A stretch of 64,000 nt of DNA from Microbacterium caowuchunii. Lineage in GTDB: Bacteria; Actinomycetota; Actinomycetes; Actinomycetales; Microbacteriaceae. The notes under the pieces are model-generated. The model saw only the letters and a program-made list of their open reading frames with translations. It did not search any database and was not told where the DNA came from. Each line of letters opens with the position of its first letter. The first letter of the stretch is position 1. A program made the position numbers and the translations under genes. Shown here in pieces: positions 8,746 through 17,581 of this stretch. The stretch spans positions 2,790,001 to 2,854,000 of the forward strand of contig NZ_CP044231.1 of assembly GCF_008727755.1 (NCBI RefSeq). Reading direction: 5' to 3'.

Positions 8746-8826
8746 GCAACTACCTCTCTGTAGTCGGGGCGGAGGCCCCAGGTGTCGTGGTGCGGTGTGC
8801 GATCGTCCACGCACGCGAGCGGCCGG

Positions 8827-9609
8827 TCATGGCAGCGTCTCGAGCGTGAGTTCGGAGGCGAGCAGACTCTGGGTGTACGGATGCTGCGGGTCGGTGAAGA
8901 TCTGGTCGGTCGGTCCGGTCTCCACGATCTCGCCGGACTTCATGACGTAGACGCGGTCGGCGACCTTCTTCACGACCGGAAGGTCGTGGGTGATGAACAC
9001 GTACCCGACCCCCAGTCGTTCGGTGAGTCCCCGCATGAGCCGCAGCACGCCGGCCTTCACCGAGGCGTCGAGGGCCGAGACGGCCTCGTCCGCGACGATG
9101 ATCTGCGGGTCGAGCACGATCGCCCGGGCGATCAGCACGCGCTGGCGCTGACCTCCACTGAGCTCCTGCGGGTAGCGGTGCACGAAGTCCTCGGCCGGTC
9201 CCAGGCCGACGAGATCCAGGACCTCGGCGACCTTCTGGTAGACCGCTGTCCGGCCCTTGGCCATCTCGTGCAGCCGGACGATCTCGGCGATGGTCCGGCC
9301 GACGGTCTTGCGCGGGTTCAGCGACCCCGACGGATCCTGCAGCACCGCCTGCACGGTGCGGCGGAAGGCCTTGCGCTGCGCGGTGTTCATCCGGGTGATG
9401 TCCACGCCGTCGATCCGGATGGAGCCGCCGGTGGGCTCGATGAGCCCGAGCAGCATCCTCGCCAGGGTGCTCTTCCCCGATCCGCTCTCGCCCACGATGG
9501 CGATGAACTCGCCCGGTGCGGCGGTGAGGTTCGCGTCGATCACCGCGTGCACCTCTCCGGCGGCCCGCCGGGACCGGAAGGACTTGGATGCGTGGTCGAC
9601 CTCGATCAT
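8827..9609 (-). CDS. ABC transporter ATP-binding protein, DppF/OppF type
   Basis: This 260-residue ATPase is one of two that power the peptide-type importer. It has Walker A GESGSGKST, the Q-loop region LQDPSGSLNPR typical of OppF/DppF, the signature LSGGQRQRV, Walker B IIVADEAVSALD and the switch His in FITHDL. It ends with the family's C-terminal HPYTQSLLA motif, but stops soon after it, so the C-terminal extension that often carries a cluster of conserved residues is short. It overlaps the preceding ATPase gene by ATGA. Eighty-one bases separate it from the SBP gene. Confidence 0.93.
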   Translation of the reverse strand: MIEVDHASKSFRSRRAAGEVHAVIDANLTAAPGEFIAIVGESGSGKSTLARMLLGLIEPTGGSIRIDGVDITRMNTAQRKAFRRTVQAVLQDPSGSLNPRKTVGRTIAEIVRLHEMAKGRTAVYQKVAEVLDLVGLGPAEDFVHRYPQELSGGQRQRVLIARAIVLDPQIIVADEAVSALDASVKAGVLRLMRGLTERLGVGYVFITHDLPVVKKVADRVYVMKSGEIVETGPTDQIFTDPQHPYTQSLLASELTLETLP

Positions 9610-10541
9610 GCGTGATCTCCGTTCCTGACGAGTTCGTCGATCTCCCGCCGCAGCTCCGGCGGGATGGACCAGAGCTCGGTGTCCTTCTCGGTGAGACTGC
9701 GGACGCTGCGCAGCAGCGCCTGCGTATAGAGGTGCTGCGGGGAGTCGAGGACCTGACGGGTGGGCCCCGATTCCACGACCCGGCCGGCGTACATCACGTA
9801 GATCCGCTCGGTCATGCTGGCAACGACCGCGAGATCGTGCGAGATCATGATCAGCGCCGTGTCGAGCGCCGCCACGGTGTCCGACAGCGTCGCCAGCACG
9901 TGGCGTTGCACGGTCGCGTCCAGCGCGGTGGTCGGCTCGTCCGCGAGGATGAGGTCCGGCCCCTTCGCGATGCCGATCGCGATCAGCACGCGCTGACGCT
10001 GACCACCGCTCAGCTCGTGCGGGTACCGGCCGGCGAGGTCCACGGCATCCTCGAGTCCGGCGAGCTGCAGGAACCGCAGGATGTCGGGCGAGTCCACGGG
10101 GACCCGCTTCCCGCGGTCGGCGGGAATGGCCTCGCGGACCTGCGCCCCGACCTTCATGACGGGGTTCAGGAACGTGAGCGGGTCCTGGAAGATCATGCCG
10201 ACCGAGCGCGTGCGCACCTCATCCCAGGCCTTCGGGCGGGCGCCGACCATCTCCCGGCCGTCGAACCGGATGGATCCGGAGACGCGCACCCGCGGGTTCG
10301 TCGGCAGCAGCCCCGCGATGGCGCGGCCGGTCACGGATTTGCCCGATCCGGACTCCCCCACGATGCCGACCCGTTCGCCACGACGCACCTCGAGGCTGAC
10401 GGAGGTGACCGCCTCGATCTCGCGTCGGGGACCGGTGGGCAGGAACACCCGCAGGTCGGAGACCTGCAGGAACGGGGTGGAGTCGCCGGGGGCGCCGTCC
10501 TGTGCGGACCCGGGGCTCGGTGCGGAAACGAGGGTTGTCAT
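9606..10541 (-). CDS. ABC transporter ATP-binding protein, DppD/OppD type
   Basis: This 311-residue ATPase has Walker A GESGSGKSV, the Q-loop IFQDPLTFLNPV typical of OppD/DppD, signature LSGGQRQRV, Walker B LILADEPTTALD and switch His in ISHDLAVV. The C-terminal part contains HLYTQALLRSV, the shared oligopeptide-ATPase tail. It starts with ATGACAAC in an ATGA overlap with the permease gene and ends in an ATGA overlap with the second ATPase, so all four cytoplasmic and membrane genes are translationally coupled. Confidence 0.93.
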   Translation of the reverse strand: MTTLVSAPSPGSAQDGAPGDSTPFLQVSDLRVFLPTGPRREIEAVTSVSLEVRRGERVGIVGESGSGKSVTGRAIAGLLPTNPRVRVSGSIRFDGREMVGARPKAWDEVRTRSVGMIFQDPLTFLNPVMKVGAQVREAIPADRGKRVPVDSPDILRFLQLAGLEDAVDLAGRYPHELSGGQRQRVLIAIGIAKGPDLILADEPTTALDATVQRHVLATLSDTVAALDTALIMISHDLAVVASMTERIYVMYAGRVVESGPTRQVLDSPQHLYTQALLRSVRSLTEKDTELWSIPPELRREIDELVRNGDHA

Positions 10542-11437
10542 TTCACCTTCCCGATCGAAGGGTTGAGGGCGTCGTTGAGCGCGTCGCCGAGGAGGTTGAT
10601 GGCCAGCACGACGAGGAAGATGCACAGGCCCGGGAAGACCGCGAGCCACCACGCCGTGGAGATGTAGGGCTGCGCTTGGTTCAGTAGCGCCCCCCAGCTG
10701 GGCCGGTTGGCGTCGCCGATCCCGAGGAAGGAGAGCCCGGACTCGGCGAGGATCGCGCGGGCCACCGTCATGGTGGTGGCGACCATCACCGGCGGCATGG
10801 CGTTGGGCAGCACGTCGGACCAGAGGATACGCAGGCTGTGGAAGCCCGCCGCCCGCTGCGACTCGACATAGCCGAGCTGGGAGATGCGCATCGCCTCGGC
10901 GCGCACGACACGGGCGACGCCCGGCCACATCGTGATCGCGAGGATCGCGACGATGATGGTGACGTTGGAGCCGAGCAGCGACGCGGCCACGAGCGCCAGG
11001 ATGAGCCCCGGGATGACCTGGAAGAACTCGGAGATCTTCACCAGGACGGTGTCCAGGAATCCCCCGTAGAAGCCGGCCAGTCCCCCGACGATCAGCGCCA
11101 AGGTCAGGCACAGCACCGCGACACTGAAGCCGACGAGCAGCGAGACCTGCCCACCCATGAGCACCCGGGCGAGATAGTCGCGTCCCAGGTTGTCCGTCCC
11201 GAGCGCGAACTCGCCGCCCGGCGGGACGAACGTGGGGTTGTTCGCGGCGAACGGGTCGACCGTGAACAACGGCCCGACGAACGACGCGAGGACGATGAGG
11301 ATCACGATGGGCAGGAAGATCCGCGCGGTGGGCTTGCGCAGGAACACCCGCCACACGGCATCCGGGTTGGCGTTCCGGCCCCGGGGGACCGTGCCGATGG
11401 TCGCCGTCCGATCCGGTCTCAGCTGTTGCACGGTCAT
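10538..11437 (-). CDS. ABC transporter permease, DppC/OppC type
   Basis: This inner-membrane permease of 299 residues has a short cytosolic N terminus, a first helix (FLPIVILIVLASFVGPLF), the periplasmic segment with FALGTDNLGRDYLARV, and five further hydrophobic segments. The D-N-x-G-R-D motif and the EAA-like coupling loop (ESQRAAGFHSLRILWSDVLPN) identify the DppC group. It pairs with the DppB-type permease immediately upstream (ATGA overlap). The start ATG is the one inside that overlap. Confidence 0.92.
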   Translation of the reverse strand: MTVQQLRPDRTATIGTVPRGRNANPDAVWRVFLRKPTARIFLPIVILIVLASFVGPLFTVDPFAANNPTFVPPGGEFALGTDNLGRDYLARVLMGGQVSLLVGFSVAVLCLTLALIVGGLAGFYGGFLDTVLVKISEFFQVIPGLILALVAASLLGSNVTIIVAILAITMWPGVARVVRAEAMRISQLGYVESQRAAGFHSLRILWSDVLPNAMPPVMVATTMTVARAILAESGLSFLGIGDANRPSWGALLNQAQPYISTAWWLAVFPGLCIFLVVLAINLLGDALNDALNPSIGKVK

Positions 11438-12414
11438 GCTGCACTCCTCGCGGACCGCATCACTCGGCTCCGCAGCCGGGGATCGACGAGTCCATAGACG
11501 ATGTCGGTGATCACGTTGATGACGAGGATCGTGACGGTCAGGATGATGACGACGCCGAGCACCAGCATCGTGTCCTGCCGTTCGATCGCGCCGATGAACA
11601 GCAGGCCCATGCCCGGCCAGCCGAACACGCGCTCCACCAGCACGGAGCCGGCGAGGATGTGGCTGAGGCTGAGCCCAACCACGGTGACCATGGGCAGCAG
11701 GGCGTTCGGGAGCGCGTGGCGCCAGAGCGCCGTCCGCTCGGAGAGGCCCTTGGAACGCGCCGTGTCCATGAAGTCCTGGCCGAGCGACTCGATCATCGAG
11801 GACCGCATGATGCGGGCCTTGAAGGCCAGCTCTGCGGTCGCCATCGTCACCAGCGGCAGGATCATGTACTGCACGGCGATGCCCTCCTGCCCGTAGGGCG
11901 CCTTGCCCTGAGTGGGGAGCCAGCCGAGCTCGACCGAGAAGACGATGATCAGCATGAGGCCCAGCCAGAAGTTCGGCAGCGAGAACAGGGCCACGGAGCT
12001 TCCGGACAGCAGGCTGTCGAGCCAGCGCCGGCGCGTCTTGGCGGCGATGGCGCCGATCAGGACGGCGCCGATCGTGGAGAGGATGAAGGACGGCACGGCC
12101 AGGGCCAGGGTGTTCCCGATGCGCTGGCCGATCAGGTCGATGACCGGCACCTGCGTGCCGAAGGAGACGCCCAGATTCCCGGTCAGCACGTTGCCGACGT
12201 AGATCAGGTACCGCTCCCAGAACGGCTTGTCCAAGCCGAACGTCGCGTTGATCTGCGCCCGCAGCGCCTCCGAGACCGGGACGTCTCCGACGAGTGTCTG
12301 GATCGGGTCCCCCGGCGCGATCTCGAGCAGGAGGAACAGGATGGTGATCACCGCGATCAGGAGCACGAACGCGGAGAAGATGATGCGGCCGAAGTGGATC
12401 AGCATGCCCTTCAT
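11434..12414 (-). CDS. ABC transporter permease, DppB/OppB type (first structural gene of importer operon)
   Basis: The protein has 326 residues from the ATG at 12414. The first helix (IIFSAFVLLIAVITILFLLLEI) is followed by APGDPIQTLVG, the classic DppB element, and the coupling loop reads DTARSKGLSERTALWRHALPN. I prefer the start at 12414 because a 16-codon reading frame with a strong ribosome site (gaaggaga) ends in ATGA exactly at this codon. In-frame starts at 12438 (ATG) or further up lack a Shine-Dalgarno sequence. An IclR-type palindrome lies about 140 bases upstream. Confidence 0.9.
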   Translation of the reverse strand: MKGMLIHFGRIIFSAFVLLIAVITILFLLLEIAPGDPIQTLVGDVPVSEALRAQINATFGLDKPFWERYLIYVGNVLTGNLGVSFGTQVPVIDLIGQRIGNTLALAVPSFILSTIGAVLIGAIAAKTRRRWLDSLLSGSSVALFSLPNFWLGLMLIIVFSVELGWLPTQGKAPYGQEGIAVQYMILPLVTMATAELAFKARIMRSSMIESLGQDFMDTARSKGLSERTALWRHALPNALLPMVTVVGLSLSHILAGSVLVERVFGWPGMGLLFIGAIERQDTMLVLGVVIILTVTILVINVITDIVYGLVDPRLRSRVMRSARSAA

Positions 12415-12461
12415 GCGGGCACGCGCCGATCCGGCCATGACAGAGCCGACCTGGGAAGCAT
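12411..12461 (-). CDS. Putative 16-residue leader peptide coupled to the DppB-type permease
   Basis: The reading frame encodes MLPRSALSWPDRRVPA and begins six bases after gaaggagag, the best ribosome site in this region. Its TGA overlaps the permease ATG (ATGA), the same arrangement as every other junction in this operon. It could serve only to deliver ribosomes to the permease gene. It may also be chance: no homology can be judged at this length. Confidence 0.4.
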   Translation of the reverse strand: MLPRSALSWPDRRVPA

Positions 12462-12517
12462 GGGAGTCTCTCCTTCGAAATACCCAGTGCCTCGCGGTGT
12501 CCCGCGGGGCCGGGTGA

Positions 12518-12571
12518 AGACTCCCAAGGAGCGTCAACAGCGCTCAACGCGCGATTCCGGTGGACGGAATC
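12518..12571 (-). promoter_or_regulatory. IclR-type palindrome (12553-12571) and -10-like box of the importer operon
   Basis: On the minus strand GATTCCGTCCACCGGAATC is a 7-bp perfect inverted repeat around 5 bases. GAGTCT (12523-12518) is 41.5 bp from its centre, and TTGACG (12538-12533) lies between them as a possible -35, though closer to GAGTCT than the standard spacing. Confidence 0.6.
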
Positions 12572-12592
12572 AGAGAATCGCGACGCGCGTGG

Positions 12593-13423
12593 CTAGGCCA
12601 GACCGGCCTTCCGGCGGTTGAAGGCGACCGTCGCCGGGTGCGGAGGATCGTTCCGGCAGGCGAGGGAACGGGCGATGCGGGTGGCCGTGATGCGCACGGC
12701 GTCGATCAGCCGCGCCGGGTCGTCGCGCTCCAGGATGAACACCGACCCCACCGCCGTCTCCACCGTGCCGTCGTCGCCGAAGACCGGCGCGGCGACGGAG
12801 CCGGCCCGGGGCGAGATGGTCCCGTTCAACCGGGCGTGCCCGGAAGCCCGGATCCCGGTGAGGGTCGCCCGCAGCTCGTCGGGGTCGGTGACCGTCTTGG
12901 GGGTGTACCGCTGCAGCGGGCGGCGGAGATAGTCCTCGATGTCGCCCTCCTGCGCGTAGGCGAGCAGGACGAGGCCGGTGGCGGTGGCGTGCAGCGGCAT
13001 GCGTCCCCCCATCCGGTTCTCCCCGGAGTAGTTCGTGTGGGAGCGGAGCGCCTCCAGGTACAGGACCTCGTCGCCGTCCCGCACGGCCAGGTGGACGGTC
13101 AGGCAGGTGGTCCGGTGCAGCTCCGACAGATGCGGCAGCGCGCTCTCGCGCAGGCGCATCGCATACGTGGAGCTGGAGGCGAGGTCGAGGATCTTCCGGC
13201 TCAGCCGGTACTTCCCCGTCTCGTCCAGCTCCAGCCCGCCCCAGGCGACGACCTCCCGGGCGAGCCGGTGCGCCGTCGTCAGCGGGAGGTCGGCGTACCG
13301 GGCGATCTCGGTGAGGGTGAGCGCCCCGCGGCCATGCGAGAACGCGCCGAGGACGGCGAGCACCCGATTGGCTGCCGTGCGGGGGGACTCGGTCCGCGGC
13401 GCCGTGGCGGAGTCCATGACCAT
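12593..13423 (-). CDS. IclR-family transcriptional regulator 1
   Basis: The protein has 276 residues with an N-terminal winged helix-turn-helix (about 16-75: ANRVLAVLGAFSHGRG, LTLTEIARYADLPLTTAHRL) and the IclR effector domain (about 90-255: MPLHATATGLVLLAYA, SVAAPVFGDDG, ARLIDAVRITATRIARSL). It is co-oriented with the importer operon; its stop lies 22 bases from that operon's palindrome. The start ATG at 13423 has an aggga site about 8 bases upstream; a second ATG six bases on is equally in frame. Its own promoter carries a palindrome of the same kind, so autoregulation is likely. The ligand is unknown. Confidence 0.9.
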   Translation of the reverse strand: MVMDSATAPRTESPRTAANRVLAVLGAFSHGRGALTLTEIARYADLPLTTAHRLAREVVAWGGLELDETGKYRLSRKILDLASSSTYAMRLRESALPHLSELHRTTCLTVHLAVRDGDEVLYLEALRSHTNYSGENRMGGRMPLHATATGLVLLAYAQEGDIEDYLRRPLQRYTPKTVTDPDELRATLTGIRASGHARLNGTISPRAGSVAAPVFGDDGTVETAVGSVFILERDDPARLIDAVRITATRIARSLACRNDPPHPATVAFNRRKAGLA

Positions 13424-13461
13424 GATCCACTCCCTGGAGGTCGACCGATCCGATCACCCCC

Positions 13462-13511
13462 ACTGTGCGGGTCCCGGCCGACCGCGGGGCGGGCGCTTCC
13501 ACGGAGCGGGA
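13462..13511 (-). promoter_or_regulatory. IclR-type palindrome (13497-13511) and -10-like box of iclR1
   Basis: TTCCACGGAGCGGGA is a slightly decayed copy of the palindrome. CACAGT on the minus strand (13467-13462) is 39.5 bp away centre to centre, directed toward the IclR gene. Confidence 0.5.
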
Positions 13512-13536
13512 GACTCGCCCGCCGGATCCGAGGCAC

Positions 13537-13573
13537 GTACGCATTGCGGTCGATTGCACGCTTTGCGTACGCT
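13537..13573 (+). promoter_or_regulatory. Promoter of the dehydratase operon with GTACGCA / TGCGTAC half-sites
   Basis: A possible -35 TTGCGG (13544-13549) and -10 TACGCT (13568-13573) are 18 bases apart. They overlap the inverted half-sites GTACGCA (13537-13543) and TTGCGTAC (13563-13570). The same half-sites form a compact palindrome upstream of the NDMA alcohol dehydrogenase. Confidence 0.45.
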
Positions 13574-13624
13574 GGGGGGCGAGGGGCCGGCATCGACGGC
13601 GGCCCCGGAGAGATGAGGACGACG

Positions 13625-15355
13625 ATGCCCGGACACCGTAGCAATCTGCCCGCGACCTCGGCGCTGGGGATCGCGCGTCGCGCGCACTGGCGATCGCTGG
13701 GCCTGTCGGTGGCCGACCTGACCAAACCGAAGGTCGCGATCGTGAACACCTCCTCGGAGCTGGCGGCCTGCTACGCGCACCTCGACGACATCGTCCCGGT
13801 GCTCAAAGCGGAACTGCGCGAGCGCGGCGTCATCCCCTTCGAGATCCGCACCACCGCGCCGAGCGACTTCGTCACGAGCGCGGGGCGCGCGGGCCGCTAC
13901 ATCCTGCCGAGCCGGGACCTCATCGTGGACGACATCGAGGCCGCGGTGGAGGGCGCGCAGCTCGACGCCATGATCTGCCTGAGCTCCTGCGACAAGACCA
14001 CCCCCGGGCACCTCATGGCGGCCGGGCGGCTGAACATCCCGACCGTGGTGATCCCCTGCGGCTACCAGCACTCCGGCCGCGCCGAGGGGCGCGAGGCGGA
14101 TGTCGAGGAGGTCTTCCTCCTCGCGGCGAAGGCGGCTGTCACCGGCGAGCTCACCGACGGGCTCGAGGAGCTCGCCGACGACGCGATCCTCGGCCCCGGG
14201 GTGTGCGCCGGGATGGCGACCGCCAACTCGATGCACATCGTCGCCGAGGCGCTCGGCATGGCGGTGCCCGGCTCGGCGCCCGTCCGGGCGAACGGGGAAC
14301 CGATGTGGGACGCGGTGCGACGCTCCGCGGCGGCTCTCGTCGACCTCATCGACCGCGACGTCCGCCCGCGGGACATCATGACCGCGGGCTCGGTCCGCAA
14401 CGCTGTGCGCGCCATGCTCGCGGTGGGCGGATCCATCAACACGATCAAGCACCTCCAGGCCATCGCGATCGAATCGCACGTCGACATCGATGTCTGGGAG
14501 GAGTTCCGGGTCCTCGGCCGGCAGACCCCCCTGCTCGCCTCGGTGCGACCCAACGGCCCCTGGCTGGTGGAGGACTTCGAGGATGCCGGCGGCGGAGCGA
14601 CGCTCCTGCGGGAGCTCCTGCCCCTCCTCGACGGCGACCGGCTCACCGTCACCGGAGCCACCCTGGCCGAGAACCTCGCGTCGGCCCGGCCCGGCGACGG
14701 CCAGGTCATCCGCTCCATCGCCGACCCGTTCGGGACCGACCCGGCGATCACCGTGCTGCGGGGATCCCTCGCCCCCGGCGGAGCAGTGGCCAAGCGCCCG
14801 GTGCCCGACCCCGGCCCGGCCATGTTCCGCGGCCCGGCCCGGGTCTTCGGCAATCGCGAGGAGGCCATCGCGGGTATCGCGAGCGGCCGGCTCCGCGAGG
14901 GGGACGTCGCCGTCATCCGGGGCATCGGCGTCACCGGGGCGCCCGGCATGGGGATGACCTCGGCGTTCATCTTCGCCCTGCACGCCCGCGGACTCGCGCA
15001 GAGCGTGGCGCTCGTGACGGACGGACAGTTCAGCGGCCTGGTGAACCAGGGCGTGACGGTGGGCGAGGTCTCTCCCGAGGCCGCCGCCGACGGGCCGCTC
15101 GGCCGCGTCCAGGACGACGACCTGATCGAGATCGACCTGCGCGAGGGTCGCCTGGACCTCCTCGTCGATCCCGCCGAGCTCGCGGCCCGCGCCCCGTACC
15201 GCGCGCCGGCCGACCGGGACTCCGGGGGCGGCCTGCTCGACCAGTACGAGCAGCTGGTGCAGCCCCTCGCCTGCGGCGCCGTGCTGTGCGCGCGCACCGG
15301 GCTCGCCGTCTGCACCGATGCGGCCGAGTCCGCACGAGAGAAGGAGAACGCGTGA
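13625..15355 (+). CDS. IlvD/Edd-family Fe-S dehydratase
   Basis: The protein has 576 residues from the ATG at 13625 (an in-frame ATG at 13613 is too close to its ggag). Dehydratases of this family remove water from 2,3-dihydroxy acids or sugar acids using an iron-sulfur cluster. Three cysteines sit at the positions of the [2Fe-2S] type: Cys49, Cys122 in SCDKTTPG and Cys194 in GVCAGMATANSM. The C-terminal block DGQFSGLVNQGVTVGEVSPEAA is also present. It lacks several residues of the classical IlvD signatures, so a sugar-acid or other hydroxy-acid substrate is more likely than dihydroxyisovalerate. It overlaps the next gene by GTGA. Confidence 0.85.
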   Translation: MPGHRSNLPATSALGIARRAHWRSLGLSVADLTKPKVAIVNTSSELAACYAHLDDIVPVLKAELRERGVIPFEIRTTAPSDFVTSAGRAGRYILPSRDLIVDDIEAAVEGAQLDAMICLSSCDKTTPGHLMAAGRLNIPTVVIPCGYQHSGRAEGREADVEEVFLLAAKAAVTGELTDGLEELADDAILGPGVCAGMATANSMHIVAEALGMAVPGSAPVRANGEPMWDAVRRSAAALVDLIDRDVRPRDIMTAGSVRNAVRAMLAVGGSINTIKHLQAIAIESHVDIDVWEEFRVLGRQTPLLASVRPNGPWLVEDFEDAGGGATLLRELLPLLDGDRLTVTGATLAENLASARPGDGQVIRSIADPFGTDPAITVLRGSLAPGGAVAKRPVPDPGPAMFRGPARVFGNREEAIAGIASGRLREGDVAVIRGIGVTGAPGMGMTSAFIFALHARGLAQSVALVTDGQFSGLVNQGVTVGEVSPEAAADGPLGRVQDDDLIEIDLREGRLDLLVDPAELAARAPYRAPADRDSGGGLLDQYEQLVQPLACGAVLCARTGLAVCTDAAESAREKENA

Positions 15356-16710
15356 ACGCCGCGACGATCCGCCTGCCCGCCCGCGACGTGCCGATCATCG
15401 GCGAGTACGACGTCGTCGTCGTGGGCGGGGGCCCCGCGGGCCTCTTCGCCGCGACGGCGGCATCGCGTGCCGGGCGGTCCACCATCCTCATCGAGCGCTA
15501 CGGCTTCCTCGGCGGCGCCGGCACGATGGGCGGTCTCAGCACGTTCTGCGGGCTGCACGCCCGCGTGTTCGGCGAGGACCGGCGGGTCATCCGCGGTTAC
15601 GCCGACGAACTGCTGGACCGGATGGCGGCGATGGACGGGCTCAACGAGCCGCACCTGTCGGTGGACAACCGCATCCAGGCGCTCTCCTACGACATCTCCG
15701 TACTGAAGATCGCCGCAGACGAGCTCGTCCTGGCCGGCGGCGCGGAGCTCCTGTTCCACACCGCCGTGGTCGATGTCGTGATGTCCGACACCGATCGGAT
15801 CGATGCGGTCGTGGTCGAGTCCAAGTCGGGGCGCGGCGCCATCCGTGGCCGGTTCTTCATCGACGGCTCGGGCGACGGCGATCTGGCGGCCTGGTCGGGC
15901 GCACCCTACGAGCGGTCCGAGCACCTCATGTACCCGTCGCTGATGTTCCGCATCAACGGCGTGCACCCCGAGGAGGCCGGCGAGGCGTGGAAGACCATCC
16001 GGACGATCATGGAGGAGGCGGAGGCCGCCGGCACGCATCGCTTCCCGCGGAAGAAGCCGATCGTGCGCCCCCAGCGGAACCCCCTGGAATGGCGGTCGAA
16101 CCTCACCCAGCTCTCCAACGAGGACGGCTCCGCGGTGGACGGGACGGACGCGCGCCAGATGACACGCGGTGAGATCCAGGGACGGCAGCAGGTCAAGGAC
16201 ACCTTCGCGTTCATCAAGGCGGTGACGCCGGGGTTCCAGGACTCGTACGTCGTCGACATCGCCCCCTCCATCGGCATCCGTGAGACCCGGCGCATCGTGG
16301 GCGAATACCAGCTGACCGAGGACGACGTCCTCGGCTGCGCCGACTTCGACGACACGATCGGCGTGAACGGCTGGCCGGTCGAGGCGCACGTGGTCGGGGA
16401 TGTGGAGTTCCGCTTCGCCCCGGTCGATTCCCGCGGCTACAACCAGCTCCCCTACCGGATGCTGGTTCCCGGCGTCGTGGAGAACCTGCTCGTCGCCGGC
16501 CGGTGCGCCTCGATGACGCAGGGCGGCCAGTCCTCCGGTCGCGTCACCGGGCCCTGCTTCGCGATGGGGCAGGCCGCGGGAACCGCCGCGGACCTCGCGC
16601 TCCGCGGCGGGACGAGCGCAGCGGGGATCGACGTCGGCGCACTGCAGCAGCGTCTCACGGCAGACGGCGTCTTCCTCGGCACCGACGTCACCGCCGATCT
16701 CCTCCGCTGA
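15352..16710 (+). CDS. FAD-dependent oxidoreductase (FAD_oxidored family)
   Basis: This is a soluble flavoprotein of 452 residues. The dinucleotide-binding motif VVVVGGGPAGLFAATAASRAG lies at about 20-40, and IERYGFLGGAGTMGG follows the second strand as in PF12831-type oxidoreductases. The C-terminal FAD motif is NLLVAGRCASMTQGGQSSGRVTGPCFAMGQAAG. GTG is the start, preceded by aaggag and overlapping the dehydratase stop (GTGA). These proteins typically oxidise a hydroxyl or act on an unsaturated ring; pairing with an IlvD-type dehydratase suggests successive steps on one hydroxy-acid substrate. That link is inference. Confidence 0.83.
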   Translation: MNAATIRLPARDVPIIGEYDVVVVGGGPAGLFAATAASRAGRSTILIERYGFLGGAGTMGGLSTFCGLHARVFGEDRRVIRGYADELLDRMAAMDGLNEPHLSVDNRIQALSYDISVLKIAADELVLAGGAELLFHTAVVDVVMSDTDRIDAVVVESKSGRGAIRGRFFIDGSGDGDLAAWSGAPYERSEHLMYPSLMFRINGVHPEEAGEAWKTIRTIMEEAEAAGTHRFPRKKPIVRPQRNPLEWRSNLTQLSNEDGSAVDGTDARQMTRGEIQGRQQVKDTFAFIKAVTPGFQDSYVVDIAPSIGIRETRRIVGEYQLTEDDVLGCADFDDTIGVNGWPVEAHVVGDVEFRFAPVDSRGYNQLPYRMLVPGVVENLLVAGRCASMTQGGQSSGRVTGPCFAMGQAAGTAADLALRGGTSAAGIDVGALQQRLTADGVFLGTDVTADLLR

Positions 16711-16718
16711 CGAAGACC

Positions 16719-16765
16719 AAGACGAGGATGCGGGGTCCCGGTCCGGGGCCCCGCATCCTCGTCTT
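16719..16765. terminator. Bidirectional terminator hairpin
   Basis: A 17-bp perfect stem (aagacgaggatgcgggg and its complement) with a 13-base loop lies between the convergent oxidoreductase (+) and permease (-) genes. Confidence 0.88.
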
Positions 16766-16782
16766 CCGGAGGTCCGGTCCGA

Positions 16783-17580
16783 TCACATGGCACTGTCCCG
16801 CAGGCCGTACACGGACTCGTGCCACGGGATGAAGAAGCGCTTCGCCTCGTTCACGATGAGGTACAGCACCAGTCCGATGAGGGACAGCAGCAGGATGAGG
16901 GCGAAGGTCCGGGCCGCATCCAGCGAGTTCATCGCGGAGACGACCATCGCCCCCAGCCCGTCGCTCCCCCCGAGGTACTCGCCCACGATCGCACCGATCG
17001 TGGCGAGCACGATCGCGACCTCCATGCCGGCGAACAGATACGGCTGAAGGCTCCGGACCTCGAGCTGCGTGAAGGTCTGCGTGCGGCTCGCGCTGAGGCT
17101 GCGCATCACCTCGCGCTGTCCCTGCTCCACCGAGCGCACCCCGAGCAGCACGTTGAGCATGACCGGGAAGAACGCCAGCAGTGCTGCGAGCACGATCTTG
17201 GAGGTGAGGCCGAAGCCGAACCAGATCACGAACAGGGGGATGAACGCCACCTTCGGCGCCACCTGCGCGACGACGATGAGCGGGCGGATGCTGACCTCCA
17301 GCCACGGGAGCTTGCCGAGGACCACGCCCACCACGATGCCCAGCACCACCGCGATGACGAATCCGACGATCACCTCGGTGACGGTCACGCCGACCTCCGC
17401 CCAGGTGGCGCCGTCGCCGAGAAGAACGACGAACGCCTCTCCGACCGCGAGTGGCGGCGGGAACACGAACGGGTTCACGTCGAAAGCGGTCACGTACACC
17501 TGCCAGGCGACGATGAGCAGGATCACCAGCGCCGGGGTGACGACCCAGGGCAGGACCTTCAGCACGGGGGATTTCGGCAT
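16783..17580 (-). CDS. ABC transporter permease, SsuC/TauC type (importer 2)
   Basis: The 265-residue membrane protein has six hydrophobic segments beginning with VVTPALVILLIVAWQVYV. The EAA-type loop REVMRSLSASRTQTFTQLEVRSLQPYLFAGM docks the ATPase. The group takes up sulfonates, nitrate, thiamine precursors or aromatic acids. It is the last gene of the SBP-ATPase-permease operon, one base after the ATPase stop. Confidence 0.9.
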   Translation of the reverse strand: MPKSPVLKVLPWVVTPALVILLIVAWQVYVTAFDVNPFVFPPPLAVGEAFVVLLGDGATWAEVGVTVTEVIVGFVIAVVLGIVVGVVLGKLPWLEVSIRPLIVVAQVAPKVAFIPLFVIWFGFGLTSKIVLAALLAFFPVMLNVLLGVRSVEQGQREVMRSLSASRTQTFTQLEVRSLQPYLFAGMEVAIVLATIGAIVGEYLGGSDGLGAMVVSAMNSLDAARTFALILLLSLIGLVLYLIVNEAKRFFIPWHESVYGLRDSAM

Positions 17581-17581
17581 G

